From: Caldilineaceae bacterium
GTDB taxonomy: Bacteria; Chloroflexota; Anaerolineae; Caldilineales; Caldilineaceae
DNA length: 53,317 nt
Direction: 5' to 3'
NCBI GenBank assembly: GCA_026645575.1
Contig: JAPKMW010000080.1
Location: 1-53,317, forward strand
The notes under the pieces were generated by a model. It did no database searches and was not told the origin of the DNA. It saw nothing but the letters and a program-made list of their open reading frames with translations. Shown one piece after another: positions 1 to 8,977 of this stretch. The stretch's first letter is position 1, and the number at the start of each line of letters is the position of its first letter. The translations under genes and the position numbers were made by a program.

Positions 1-182
1 TCTTTAGACATAAAATTGCATTTTTACTCATGTGAACACAGAATTCTATTTCTAATTACTTTCTGGGTTTTACTTAGGCGCCTACGGATACCTATTTCTT
101 GGAATATGCCTAATGGACCAAATTCTGTTATGATGAAGCTCATCAATTTTTCTAGTTAGCAACCCTAGAGATGTGACAACCG
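1..182. other. AT-rich upstream region
   Basis: No coding signal is visible here. The stretch is clearly more AT-rich than the genes that follow and leads into the MFS gene. A TATGAT hexamer at 129-134 could be a -10 box, but no -35 box lies at the right distance, so no promoter is called. Confidence 0.4.
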
Positions 183-1433
183 ATGGTACTCACAAAATCC
201 GCTTTTTTCGACAGTTTTTCGCCTTTCAAAAATGGCAACTTCCGCACTTATCTGCTGGGGCAGGGCATCTCCCTGATTGGCACCTTTATGCAACAGATGG
301 CGCTCCAGTGGTTTATTTGGGATGTCACCCAAGACACTCGCTGGGTGGGCATTGTGGCCGCCGTCACCTTTGCCCCGGCCTTTTTTCTCATGCCCTTCAC
401 CGGTGCGATTGCCGACCGTATCGACCGGCGCAAATTGCTCATCACCACCCAGTGTATTGAAATGACACTGGCGCTCGCCTTGGCGCTGCTCATCTTTCTG
501 GGTATGCATGTCATCTGGCCGATTTTGCTCTTTGCCTTGATTCTCGGCGTGACCGCGGCCTTTAACTTTCCAACCCAAGGCGCGTTTATTGGTGATCTTA
601 GTGGCATGGGCGAGATTCGCAAGGCGATGATGCTCTATGCCTTTGCGATTGAAATTGGGCGTTTTCTCGGCCCAGCGTTGGCGGGATTAGTGGTGGCGCA
701 ATTCAATACGGCAACTGCTTTTCTGCTCAACGGCCTGAGCTTCCTGGCAGTGATTGTCAGCCTCTTCTTTGTGCGGGCGCAGCAGACGCGGCGACCCCCT
801 AGCGGCAATCTGTTGCAAAACTTTGGCGAAGCGGTGCGCTATGTCCGCCAACAGCCGCGCATTGCCGATCTGCTGCTCTGTAGCCTTTCGGTGACGATGT
901 TTATCTTCTCCAGCCTGCAACTGGCCGCACCAATTGCTGATCTGGTCTTGCATGGCGGGCCGGAGTTGGTGGGCTATTTGCTGGCGGCGTCGGGCGCCGG
1001 CGCGGTGGTGGGTGTACTCTTTGTCGCGCCGCTGCTGCAACGCACCGAACGGGCCGGCCTGGCCTTGAGTGGGGCGTTGCTTTGGTCAGGGCTGTGGCTG
1101 GTGCTGACTTCATTCTTCACCTGGGCGCCCTTGACCATTCTGGGGATCTTCTTTTGTAGCGTCAATATTCCAGTGGTGCTGGCCGGTGTAGGTGGGTTGG
1201 TGCAAATGTTGGCGCCTACTGACATGCGGGCGCGGCTGCTTAGCGTTTCCTCGATGCTCTCCACCGGTATCCAACCCATCGGCGCGCTGCTGGTCGGCTG
1301 GATGGGCCGCGTGTTGGGGCCGATGGGTACAGTACGTGTCAACGGGCTGCTGATGACCGTGATTGCGTTATCGCTGTTGCTCTTACATCGCGAATTTCGT
1401 AACTGGCGAGTGACGCGTACGGCAACACCATAG
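183..1433 (+). CDS. MFS transporter (EntS/MFS_3-like)
   Basis: A 416-residue polytopic membrane protein with about 12 hydrophobic segments, the usual MFS length. After TM2 the loop 'GAIADRIDRRKLL' is the classic MFS loop 2-3 motif (G-x3-D-R-x-R-R). The segment 'FNFPTQGAFIGDL' in the next helix pair resembles the EntS/MFS_3 group of drug or siderophore exporters. It is presumably a proton-driven exporter in the cytoplasmic membrane; the substrate cannot be read from sequence. The ATG at 183 has only a weak ribosome site. The gene stands alone and converges on ogt across a 20-bp palindrome. Confidence 0.85.
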   Translation: MVLTKSAFFDSFSPFKNGNFRTYLLGQGISLIGTFMQQMALQWFIWDVTQDTRWVGIVAAVTFAPAFFLMPFTGAIADRIDRRKLLITTQCIEMTLALALALLIFLGMHVIWPILLFALILGVTAAFNFPTQGAFIGDLSGMGEIRKAMMLYAFAIEIGRFLGPALAGLVVAQFNTATAFLLNGLSFLAVIVSLFFVRAQQTRRPPSGNLLQNFGEAVRYVRQQPRIADLLLCSLSVTMFIFSSLQLAAPIADLVLHGGPELVGYLLAASGAGAVVGVLFVAPLLQRTERAGLALSGALLWSGLWLVLTSFFTWAPLTILGIFFCSVNIPVVLAGVGGLVQMLAPTDMRARLLSVSSMLSTGIQPIGALLVGWMGRVLGPMGTVRVNGLLMTVIALSLLLLHREFRNWRVTRTATP

Positions 1434-1461
1434 CGGCCAGCGCAGATCGTCCCCCTTTCGT

Positions 1462-1524
1462 CCGCGCATAGCCAGTTCGTGACTGGCGTACCCACAGCGC
1501 CAGCCACGAACTGGCTATGCGCGG
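1462..1524. repeat. 20-bp perfect inverted repeat
   Basis: Arms 1462-1481 and 1505-1524 are reverse complements (CCGCGCATAGCCAGTTCGTG and its complement). The palindrome sits between the convergent MFS and ogt genes, so it could terminate both transcripts, but there is no T-run on either side. It looks like one member of the palindrome families scattered through this chromosome. Confidence 0.75.
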
Positions 1525-1532
1525 GTCGGCTT

Positions 1533-2018
1533 TCAGACCAATAAATAGCCCTCATGTTTCAGCAACCACTCTTTGCGCCATAAGCCGCCGCCATAGCCGA
1601 TCAGGGCGCCATTGCTGCCGATAATGCGATGACAGGGGGCAATAATGGATATGGGGTTTTGTCCATTGGCTGCGCCCACGGCGCGCACGGCTTTGGGGTT
1701 GCCCAGCGCATTGGCAATTGCCTGATAGGGAACCGTTTTGCCATAAGGCACCGTGAGCAACTGTTGCCAAACCCGCTGTTGAAACGCCGTTCCCACAAAG
1801 TGGAGTGGTAGCGTAAAGGTAGTGCGCGTGCCGGCGAAATATTCGGCAAGCTGTTCAATAACGGTTGTGAGTAAGGGGGATAAAGTCTCCGGCTGGCGTA
1901 CTGTTTCGACAAAATAGAGTGAGACCAGCGCCTCTGCCGTCGCACCTATTTCCAGTAAGCCGATGGGTGATTGGGTATAGGCGTAGGCAAGCGGTATCAT
2001 CAATGGTTGCTCTTTCAT
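1533..2018 (-). CDS. ogt: Methylated-DNA--protein-cysteine methyltransferase
   Basis: Direct-reversal DNA repair: it transfers the alkyl group from O6-alkylguanine (or O4-alkylthymine) to its own cysteine. The diagnostic active site 'IAPCHRIIG' is present, followed by 'GYGGGLWRKEWLL' as in Ogt/MGMT proteins, and 'FQQRVWQQL' and 'GKTVPY' mark the helix-turn-helix DNA-binding part. The frame is open further upstream to 2192. The ATG at 2018 is chosen because a GAGGGTGA ribosome site sits just before it, giving 161 residues, the normal family size. The protein lacks the AdaA-type regulatory domain. Confidence 0.93.
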   Translation of the reverse strand: MKEQPLMIPLAYAYTQSPIGLLEIGATAEALVSLYFVETVRQPETLSPLLTTVIEQLAEYFAGTRTTFTLPLHFVGTAFQQRVWQQLLTVPYGKTVPYQAIANALGNPKAVRAVGAANGQNPISIIAPCHRIIGSNGALIGYGGGLWRKEWLLKHEGYLLV

Positions 2019-2209
2019 GGGTTCACCCTCTACCTTGTTGGTTAACCGTAAGTAAATTGCTGCGCTGGTTGTCCTATGGTATTCTATCATCCGCCTGCCG
2101 TGTGTTGAAATCATGTACACACCGAACGGGGCAAATTTAGCTTTTCTCTGTGTTGTTGATTGGATTGCCGACGTAGACCGGCAATAGCTCATCAGGAGAG
2201 TCTTCGGTT

Positions 2210-3856
2210 ATGCAACAAAAATTTATTAGCATTATGATCCTGGTTCTTTGCGCTGCCCTCTGGTTCACCTGGGCGCCGGATCATGCAAACTCATCCATTG
2301 CCTGGGCCGCGCCCAGCGGGCAGCAGCCGGATGGGCAGCCTAACAGCCCCGATGTACCGGCCATTGTCGGCGGTATTGAAGCGCAACCGGGCGCCTGGCC
2401 CTGGGCGGCGGCGCTTGTAGCGGCTGGGGAAGCGGATGCATTCAAGGGGCAGTTTTGCGGTGGCGCCTTGATCGACCCGATCTGGGTCTTATCGGCTGCC
2501 CACTGTACCTTTAACGGCGATGGTTCTTTGACGCAGCCTGCCCAAGTCAATGTGGTGATTGGCCGCCATCGCCTTTCTGTCAATACTGGTCAGCGGCTTG
2601 CCGTTGTGAAAATTGTGCGCCATCCTGGTTATCAGCATGGTGTCAACTTTGATAATGATGTCGCCCTTTTCCAACTGGCTTCACCGGCGTCAGCCACACC
2701 CATCAAGTTTATTGATGCCCAAATGACCGCCCTTGATGCGCCCAATCGCCCAGTGACGGTCGTCGGTTGGGGCCGGATCACCAGCAGCGGCGCCGCTAGT
2801 GATGTGCTGCGGCAAGTCGAAATCCCTCTGGTCGATCTAACCACCTGTCGTCTCTCCTATGGCGTCTTTGACGGTGACATCACCGACAATATGCTCTGTG
2901 CCGGTCTGCAAGCCGGCGGCAAGGATTCCTGCCAAGGTGATAGCGGCGGGCCGCTCATGACTTTCGACAGTGGCAGCAATAGTTGGAAGCAAGTGGGGGT
3001 TGTCAGTTGGGGTGATGGTTGTGCGGCGCCCAATTACTATGGCGTCTACACCAAAATTGCCCGCTATGCTGACTGGGTGACGCAGCAGATCCCCCAATTA
3101 GCTACGCCCACCCCCACGCCAACCAACACCTCAACCCCAACGGCCACACCAACGCCAACCGTCACTGGTACGCGACCGGCGACCGCAACGCCTACCACAA
3201 CCCCCACCCCGACCGCTACCCCAACTCGCCCGCCGGGGGTGGTCTTTATGCCGATTGCAGCGAATCAGACTTTCTCCGCGCTAAGTAATAGTAACTTTGA
3301 GGCAGGCGCCACAACGTGGAAAGAGTTCTCATTGCGCAATTCCAAGCTGGTTGTCAAGGCCGAAACGGCCAAAGTCGCAGCCCACAGCGGCGTTTGGATT
3401 AGTTATCTGGCTGGTTTGAACAAGGAAGTTTCCTTTGTTAACCAAAAAATCACCCTGCCGCGCCAGCAGGCCGCGGTGCAATTCTGGCATTGGATCGCGT
3501 CCAGTGATGAATGTGGCTACGATTTTGGCGGCGTCTTGATCAACAATGTCGTCGTTGATAAATTTGATCTTTGTACGACAACCGGCACCAAAGGTTGGAA
3601 GTTGCGCACCGTTAACGTCACTGCCTATGCCGGTCAAACCGTCGAACTACAGCTTCGCGCCGAGACCGATTCCTTGACCCCCAGCATCCTATTAGTTGAT
3701 GACGTCACCTTGAGCGGAACCTTCCAGGCGGCTGAACTGCTCCCCCCTGCCGACCTCCTCGCCGATCCTCTGCTCAAAGTCGACGACACCGTCCACTCCG
3801 CCGAGCAATCAACGGAACCGGACGGCATTCGGCTCTGGACACCAGCGGAGCGATAA
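2210..3856 (+). CDS. Secreted trypsin-like serine protease (S1) with TP-rich linker
   Basis: An extracellular protease of 548 residues. An N-terminal signal segment is followed by 'IVGGIEAQPGAWPW', the start of the mature S1 domain. The catalytic triad is visible as 'LSAAHC' (His), 'NDVALF' (Asp) and 'DSCQGDSGGP' (Ser), with the S1-pocket Asp before Gln-Gly-Asp-Ser. A linker of Thr-Pro repeats (about residues 300-345) leads to 'VVFMPIAANQ' and a beta-rich C-terminal region resembling a jelly-roll or binding module. AGGAGAG precedes the ATG. The TP linker followed by a short '(F/Y)(L/M)P(L/I)' motif recurs in other secreted proteins of the window. Confidence 0.92.
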   Translation: MQQKFISIMILVLCAALWFTWAPDHANSSIAWAAPSGQQPDGQPNSPDVPAIVGGIEAQPGAWPWAAALVAAGEADAFKGQFCGGALIDPIWVLSAAHCTFNGDGSLTQPAQVNVVIGRHRLSVNTGQRLAVVKIVRHPGYQHGVNFDNDVALFQLASPASATPIKFIDAQMTALDAPNRPVTVVGWGRITSSGAASDVLRQVEIPLVDLTTCRLSYGVFDGDITDNMLCAGLQAGGKDSCQGDSGGPLMTFDSGSNSWKQVGVVSWGDGCAAPNYYGVYTKIARYADWVTQQIPQLATPTPTPTNTSTPTATPTPTVTGTRPATATPTTTPTPTATPTRPPGVVFMPIAANQTFSALSNSNFEAGATTWKEFSLRNSKLVVKAETAKVAAHSGVWISYLAGLNKEVSFVNQKITLPRQQAAVQFWHWIASSDECGYDFGGVLINNVVVDKFDLCTTTGTKGWKLRTVNVTAYAGQTVELQLRAETDSLTPSILLVDDVTLSGTFQAAELLPPADLLADPLLKVDDTVHSAEQSTEPDGIRLWTPAER

Positions 3857-3892
3857 GGCAAGGAGACAAGGAGACAGGAGACCGGGAGAATT

Positions 3893-3957
3893 ATGGGTTA
3901 CGAATTACGAATTTTTGGGATCATTGCTCGTAACTCGTAACTCGTATCTTCTGTCTC
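3893..3957. repeat. Short tandem repeats (TTACGAA / TAACTCG)
   Basis: The gap between the protease and the convergent hydrolase contains 7-8 bp near-tandem units: TTACGAATTACGAATT, then CGTAACTCGTAACTCGTA. A similar TTACGAA run is found at 16336-16364 upstream of the subunit IIa gene. No gene is seen. Confidence 0.6.
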
Positions 3958-5202
3958 TCACGGCTGAACCGCCAGCGGCAGGTAGGCGCGCTGGGCGGGT
4001 TGGTAAGTGGGTGGGTTGTCGACAAGGGTGATCAGGCGGGTGAAGGCGCCAAGGACATCGAAGGTGCTAAACCGGCAATGCCCATAGGCCGGCACGGTGA
4101 TCACTTCATGCAGGGCGATGTTGTCGGCGGCGATGCTCTTGGCGCGGTAGAGCGTGGCCTGCCAGTAGGGGACAATCGGATCGCCGGTGGTGTGCAGGGT
4201 GATCAGCGGTTTGGTCAGATGACCGGTGGTTTCGTATGGAGCGAGCGCTGTCAGGGCGGCTTGGTCGGCGCTAAAGCGCGCCACTTGTTGGTTGAGTTGC
4301 GCCAGGTCGAGCGGCGGGTTGACCAGCCCCTGTCCATAGCGGCGCGCCTGGTTGTCAAAGGGCTGACCACCTAATTTGGTTGTGGCGTCATTGGTGGCAA
4401 AGACATTGTACCAGAGCAGATCAGCGATGCTCTGTTCTTTAGTCGCGTTGTCGTTGGCGTCGAAGGGGGTCTGGCTGACCGTCAAGAAGTGGGAAATGGC
4501 GACGGTGTTGGTAATCGCTGTTAGCGCCGGTTTGATAGTATTCGTATAGTAACCGGTATCCCAAGTTGTTAACAAGTCAGCGGGGATGGCGACCGGGGTG
4601 GGCGGCATAACCCCAGGAAGGAAATGATCAAAGAGGATGCGAAAATCGCCAAAGTAGTTCACCTGGTCGCGGAAGCTGCCATATGGCCCACACATCGCCA
4701 ACCCGCCATCAAATAATTCCGGGTGGCGTTCGAGGGCGAGGGCGGTAATGGCGCCGCCTTCCGAAACCCCCACTAACATCACCTTACTCGGCGTCCCTTT
4801 GAGGGCTTTGAAGATCGCAACAGCATCGACCAAATCGGCGATGCCTTCCTGGATCGCCAGCCCATTGGTGCTATAACCGCTGGTGGCAAAGGCGTAGCCC
4901 TGATTGGTCACCAACTGATCAACGCTAAAGGCGCTGCCGGGCAAGCGCATCTGATCTTCGGGAATGCCGACCGGACGGGTGGGGGAGACGTAGCCGTGGG
5001 CATAGACAATCAGGCGATTATTCCACTGCGCCGGCATGCAGATGCGGTAGGCGGCGCCACTGCTTTGCAAACCATCTTCACAGGCCAGCGGGGCGGTGGC
5101 TTGGAGTGATTGCGGAAAAAAAAGACAAGAACAGAGGAGTAGCGCCAGCCAGCGCGCTCCCAGCATCACGTGCTTCTTTGTATCCTGTTGTTTCCCCGAC
5201 AT
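3958..5202 (-). CDS. Secreted alpha/beta-hydrolase
   Basis: A 414-residue protein with an N-terminal signal peptide (basic start, then a leucine-rich segment 'WLALLLCSCLFF'). The nucleophile elbow is 'GVSEGG' (G-x-S-x-G). An acidic residue in 'TGDPIVPYW' and a histidine in 'YGHCRF' fit the remaining triad positions. The substrate is unknown; the fold is shared by lipases, esterases and prolyl peptidases. The C-terminus ends 'AYLPLAVQP', the short tail also seen on other exported proteins here. It overlaps no neighbour and is followed at 3-bp distance by the small membrane protein gene on the same strand. Confidence 0.8.
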   Translation of the reverse strand: MSGKQQDTKKHVMLGARWLALLLCSCLFFPQSLQATAPLACEDGLQSSGAAYRICMPAQWNNRLIVYAHGYVSPTRPVGIPEDQMRLPGSAFSVDQLVTNQGYAFATSGYSTNGLAIQEGIADLVDAVAIFKALKGTPSKVMLVGVSEGGAITALALERHPELFDGGLAMCGPYGSFRDQVNYFGDFRILFDHFLPGVMPPTPVAIPADLLTTWDTGYYTNTIKPALTAITNTVAISHFLTVSQTPFDANDNATKEQSIADLLWYNVFATNDATTKLGGQPFDNQARRYGQGLVNPPLDLAQLNQQVARFSADQAALTALAPYETTGHLTKPLITLHTTGDPIVPYWQATLYRAKSIAADNIALHEVITVPAYGHCRFSTFDVLGAFTRLITLVDNPPTYQPAQRAYLPLAVQP

Positions 5203-5204
5203 AG

Positions 5205-5483
5205 TTAATAAGACGCCTCGTTGCGCTGCAACTCGCGAATGGTTTTGTTATAGAGGCTGCGAAAGATCATAGGGGCGCCAGCCACCACAAAGGCGGTTGC
5301 CAATTTATACCAATACTCTTTGGGAATGATCAGCCGCAAAACGCTCAGCACAATGCCGGTGCCAATACAAACGGTGGCCCAAGTGTACTGGTCGGTAAAT
5401 TTTTTGCCCATCGTTGTATTCAGGCCAATGGCATACAAAGACGAAATCAGCCCGATAATGGTATATGATTCCAAACTACGCAT
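5205..5483 (-). CDS. Small membrane protein, unknown function
   Basis: About 92 residues with three hydrophobic stretches ('TIIGLISSLYAIGL', 'TVCIGTGIVLSVL', 'ATAFVVAGAPMIF'), so an integral membrane protein. The frame is open upstream to 5609. The ATG at 5483 is preferred because AAAGGAT lies directly upstream and the extra N-terminal residues are not membrane-like. It is not recognised as a named family. The stop lies just before the start of the hydrolase gene, so the two may be co-transcribed. Confidence 0.6.
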   Translation of the reverse strand: MRSLESYTIIGLISSLYAIGLNTTMGKKFTDQYTWATVCIGTGIVLSVLRLIIPKEYWYKLATAFVVAGAPMIFRSLYNKTIRELQRNEASY

Positions 5484-5651
5484 CGATAAATCCTTTGAGT
5501 TGTTTAGGATTAGGTCAGTCGGATTAACGAAGATTGACCTCCTCAGTATACGTAATTTGGCGTAAAATCCATAATTTTTTGTCGTGCTAATTGCAATCTT
5601 CTCTTTCATCTCTCTTCACCTTGGCGGTATAATTGGTTGTCTAGTCGGCTG

Positions 5652-5737
5652 GGCGGTTTGTTGCATTCGTTGGTTGAGACTTCAGCGTGAGCGCTCAGTC
5701 GAATGCTTGTCGAAACCAACGAATGCAACAAACTGCC
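5652..5737. repeat. 24-bp inverted repeat
   Basis: Arms 5652-5675 and 5714-5737 pair with one mismatch (GGCGGTTTGTTGCATTCGTT and its complement), with a second short palindrome (GAGCGCTC) in the loop. It lies in the ~500-bp gap between the divergent small membrane protein and mmuM genes, which otherwise shows no gene. Confidence 0.7.
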
Positions 5738-5868
5738 GGCTGCTAGTGGGTTGAACCGCAAACTTGATACCTACAGTAACGTAAAACAGTGAAAACTGTT
5801 CCCCGAAAATAGGTGGTGTACTCTGGACGAATTGCGAGACCCTAAGTAATCGTCCAAAAACCAGTTCC

Positions 5869-5936
5869 GCTCGCTGCAAATCCATGACTCGCAATGGGCT
5901 AGGGCGAGTCATGGACCGCAGTGAGCAAATCTACAA
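5869..5936. repeat. Palindrome family 'GAGTCNNTGACTCGC', copy 1
   Basis: An imperfect hairpin with core arms TCCATGACTCGC / GCGAGTCATGGA and loop AATGGGCTAGG. Two close relatives lie at 36021-36081 and 37131-37191, with near-identical core and loop. It covers an ATG (5884) of the mmuM frame, an argument that the true start lies downstream. Confidence 0.7.
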
Positions 5937-5982
5937 GCTATGTTGGGATGATGGCTTAATTGTTAAGCGAAAGGGTGTGAAC

Positions 5983-6921
5983 GTGTTTGATCCATTGCAG
6001 CCATTGCTCGCCCACAAACCAGTGGTGATTCTGGATGGCGCCCTGGCAACCGAATTGGAACGGCGTGGCGCTGATCTAAAAGATCCGCTCTGGTCAGCCA
6101 AGCTTTTGTTGGAGGAACCGGCGTTAATCCGCCAGCTTCACTACGATTACTTTGTTGCCGGTGCTGACATCGCCATCACGGCCAGCTATCAGGCCAGTTT
6201 TCCTGGCCTGGCGGCGCGTGGCCTAGACGCAGAACAGAGCGCCGACCTCATGCGCCTCAGTGTGCAGCTTGCCGCACAGGCGCGTGACGACTATCGCACC
6301 CACCATGCCGATGATGCAGCAGCGCAGCGGCCACTGTTGATTGCTGCCTCAGTTGGTCCCTACGGGGCTTATCTCCATGATGGTTCCGAATATCGGGGTG
6401 ACTATGGGGTAACGGTAGAGCAATTGATGGCCTGGCATCGACCACGGTTGTCTGTCTTGGCAACTAGTGGCGCCGATCTGCTGGCTTGTGAGACCATCCC
6501 TAGTTTCGCTGAAGGGGAGGCGCTGGTGCGCTTGCTGGCGGAATTCCCTAATACGGCTGCCTGGCTCAGTTTCAGTTGTGCTGATGGGGAACATGTCTGT
6601 CACGGCGAACGCTTTGCCGATTGTGTGGCAATGGCCGCCGCCAGCCCGCAAATTGTGGCGATTGGCGTCAATTGCACCCCACCGCGCTACATTGAATCAC
6701 TCTTACAGCAGGCTGCCACTGTCACCCCAAAACTGCTGCTTACTTACCCCAACAGCGGCGAACGCTGGGATGCTGCCGCTCAATGCTGGCTACCCGGCAG
6801 TGGCGTCGCCGACTTTGCTGCTGCCGCCCACCGCTGGTACAGCGCCGGCGCGCGCCTCATCGGCGGCTGCTGTCGCACCACCCCAGACGATATTGCTGCC
6901 CTAGCACGGTTGTGGACGTGA
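5983..6921 (+). CDS. mmuM: Homocysteine S-methyltransferase
   Basis: Moves a methyl group from S-methylmethionine (or a related donor) to homocysteine to make methionine in the cytosol. The zinc-binding cysteines are visible in 'GVNCTPP' and in the C-terminal '[10 protein letters not shown]'. The N-terminal '[14 protein letters not shown]' and 'TASYQAS' are typical of the family, and the length of ~312 residues is normal. GTG at 5983 is chosen because AAAGGG lies about 7 bases upstream. GTG at 5977 is an alternative, and the longer frame from ATG 5884 would start inside a palindrome. No SAM-type riboswitch is recognised upstream. Confidence 0.88.
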   Translation: MFDPLQPLLAHKPVVILDGALATELERRGADLKDPLWSAKLLLEEPALIRQLHYDYFVAGADIAITASYQASFPGLAARGLDAEQSADLMRLSVQLAAQARDDYRTHHADDAAAQRPLLIAASVGPYGAYLHDGSEYRGDYGVTVEQLMAWHRPRLSVLATSGADLLACETIPSFAEGEALVRLLAEFPNTAAWLSFSCADGEHVCHGERFADCVAMAAASPQIVAIGVNCTPPRYIESLLQQAATVTPKLLLTYPNSGERWDAAAQCWLPGSGVADFAAAAHRWYSAGARLIGGCCRTTPDDIAALARLWT

Positions 6922-7035
6922 CAGGGTGACAAGGTTACAGGGTGACAAAGCTGGCAATCTTTACATCTCGTGTCTCCAGTCTCGTGTCTCGTTTCACCCT
7001 TCACCTTGTCACCCCTTCACCTTGTCACCCCTTCA
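6917..7035. repeat. GTGACAGGGTGACAAGG short tandem repeats
   Basis: Alternating TGACAGGG / TGACAAGG units of 10-11 bp, on one strand just after mmuM and on the other just before the permease stop codon. The same units recur at about 14568-14592, 17128-17166 and 27507-27585, always at gene ends. Confidence 0.65.
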
Positions 7036-7873
7036 CCGCCCCCGCTGTCAGCCCCTCGACTAGCCGCTGCTGGAAGACCAGCACCAGCACCACCAGCGGC
7101 ACGGTGACAACGACGGCGGCGGCCATGATGTCGCCCCACGGAATTTCAAACTCCTGGGCGCCGGAGAAGAGGGCAATGGCCGGCGGGACGGTGCGCGCAT
7201 TGGGGGTGAGGGTAAAGGTCAGCGCATAGAGAAATTCATTCCAGGCGGAAATAAAGGTCAATAGGCCGGTTGTTACAAGACCAGGGGCAGTCAAGGGCAG
7301 GAGGATTAAATAGAAGGTTTGGAAGGTGGTGGCGCCATCCACATAGGCGGCCTGCTCTAATTCCGCCGGTAGACTACGGAAAAAGTTGCTCAAGACCCAG
7401 ACCGTAAAGGGCAAGGCAAAGGTCATGTAAGTCATGACCAGCGCCCACGGCGTGTTATAGATGCCCAGCCCGCGCACCATGGTAAAGAGCGCGCCCAAAA
7501 TGGCAATGGCGGGAAACATGGTCATCGACAGCACTAGATAGAGCATGGCGCTGCGCCCGCGAAAGCGCATACGTCCCAACGCATAGGCGCCAAAGGAGCC
7601 AATGAGCAGCGAGAGCAAAACCGTCGTCCCAGCCACCAGCACCGAATTACCAAGCGCACGGATAAAGTCCGGGTTGCTAAAGACGGTGCGGTAGGAATTC
7701 AAGGTTGGGTTGGCCGGGAAGTAGCGTAGCGGTGTGGTAAAGAGCTGATTGGCCGGTGTGATCGAAGAGACTACCGCCCAGTAGAAGGGAAAGAGCGTAT
7801 AAAAGATAATCAAGAGAATGAGCGCCCAGAAGAGAAGGTCGCGCACCACTTTGCCTACAGTTCTGCCTCGCAT
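7025..7873 (-). CDS. CUT1-family sugar ABC transporter permease (MalG-like)
   Basis: Inner-membrane permease subunit of a carbohydrate importer, 282 residues with about six TM segments. The EAA loop, which docks the ATPase, reads 'EQAAYVDGATTFQTFYLILLP'. 'MTYMTFALPFTVWVL' is typical of MalG/UgpE proteins. The ATG overlaps the stop of the upstream permease by one base (TAATG), so the two are translationally coupled. No ATPase gene is in the cluster, as is common when a shared MsmK-like ATPase is encoded elsewhere. Confidence 0.9.
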   Translation of the reverse strand: MRGRTVGKVVRDLLFWALILLIIFYTLFPFYWAVVSSITPANQLFTTPLRYFPANPTLNSYRTVFSNPDFIRALGNSVLVAGTTVLLSLLIGSFGAYALGRMRFRGRSAMLYLVLSMTMFPAIAILGALFTMVRGLGIYNTPWALVMTYMTFALPFTVWVLSNFFRSLPAELEQAAYVDGATTFQTFYLILLPLTAPGLVTTGLLTFISAWNEFLYALTFTLTPNARTVPPAIALFSGAQEFEIPWGDIMAAAVVVTVPLVVLVLVFQQRLVEGLTAGAVKG

Positions 7874-8787
7874 TAGCTCTGCTCCTCCCGGTAGATAAAG
7901 GACACGTAGAAGATCACAAAAATGCCGATGACCAAAAAGAGCGCGACACTGATGGTTGAACCGTAGCCCAAGCGCTGAAATTGAATTAAATGGCGCTGGT
8001 TAAAGGTTGCCATGCTTTCGGTGTTAAAGGCGCCGCCGGTCATAATCCAGATCAGATCAAAGACGCGCAAGGAATCGAGGGTGCGGAAGATCAAGGCGAC
8101 CACAATCGCCGGTCGGAGCATGGGCAGCGTAATTGTCCAGAACTGCCGCCAACGATTGGCCCCATCCACTGATGCTGCTTCGTAAATATCGCCGGGAATC
8201 AATTGCAATCCAGCCAATAACAACAGCGCCATAAATGGGGTTGTCTTCCAGACATCAACGGCCACCAAGGCCCAGAGCGCTGTGTCGGCGCGGGCCACCC
8301 AGGCTATCTTCTGCGGCAGGAGTGGAATGACGCGGGTGAAGAGATCATTGATCACCCCAAAGACATCGTTATACATCCAGTTCCACATCTGTGAGGAGAT
8401 GGCGGTGGGAATGGCCCACGGCACCAACATGGCCGTGCGCATCAGGCCGCGACCGGGAAATTTGCTGTTGACCACCAATGCAATCAACAACCCTAGCAGC
8501 AACTCAAAGCCGACGGAAACGACCGTAAAGCGCACCGTGTTCCAAACGGCGTCCCACCAGTTACTATCGCCCAGCAACCGGCTGTAGTTTGCCAACCCCA
8601 CAAATTCCCAAGCGCGCGCACTGCCGAGCCTGGCATCAAAAAAGGTGACATAAATCGTCCGCACCAGCGGATAGAACGCCACGCCGATCACGACAATCAG
8701 TGTTGGGAGCAAAAAGAGCCAGGCTAATCGCTCCTGTCGCTTTGCTTGCGCACTTAAGCCACTCTTTTTGTTTGCCGGTTGTGCCAT
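7873..8787 (-). CDS. CUT1-family sugar ABC transporter permease (MalF-like)
   Basis: Partner permease of the gene downstream, about 304 residues with six TM segments. The EAA loop is 'IYEAASVDGANRWRQFWTITLP'. The frame is open to 8889, but the ATG at 8787 begins 'MAQPANKKSG', a cytoplasmic basic start followed by the first TM ('WLFLLPTLIVVIGVAF'), and upstream residues overlap a palindromic element, so the shorter form is preferred. It transports an unidentified sugar or glycerol derivative together with the binding protein encoded upstream. Confidence 0.9.
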   Translation of the reverse strand: MAQPANKKSGLSAQAKRQERLAWLFLLPTLIVVIGVAFYPLVRTIYVTFFDARLGSARAWEFVGLANYSRLLGDSNWWDAVWNTVRFTVVSVGFELLLGLLIALVVNSKFPGRGLMRTAMLVPWAIPTAISSQMWNWMYNDVFGVINDLFTRVIPLLPQKIAWVARADTALWALVAVDVWKTTPFMALLLLAGLQLIPGDIYEAASVDGANRWRQFWTITLPMLRPAIVVALIFRTLDSLRVFDLIWIMTGGAFNTESMATFNQRHLIQFQRLGYGSTISVALFLVIGIFVIFYVSFIYREEQS

Positions 8788-8837
8788 CGTCCTACTGATT
8801 CCTGTAGTTGCCAAAGCCAAGCTCCTTGATCTATCTG

Positions 8838-8943
8838 CCCGTCCCATAGGGACGCTTGAGTTTAGGTAAAATGGGAATACGAGATACAAAATTGTCGTTA
8901 TACCCCGATCTTGCTCTAAACTCAGGCGTCCCTACGGGACGGG
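8838..8943. repeat. 28-bp inverted repeat (CCCGTCCC...GAGTTTAG)
   Basis: Arms 8838-8865 and 8916-8943 pair almost perfectly across a 50-base loop. The element lies inside the ABC operon, between the binding-protein gene and the first permease gene, where a stable hairpin could lower permease expression relative to the binding protein. A sister copy lies at 33505-33586 between the RNase H and cas1 genes. Confidence 0.75.
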
Positions 8944-8977
8944 TGAATGGGGTGGATTTGCTGATAACAAAACTGAT

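Noticed and set aside
129..134. TATGAT as a -10 box for the first MFS gene
   Set aside because: No -35 hexamer at 16-19 bases; the nearest candidate (TTGGAA at 99) is 24 bases away.
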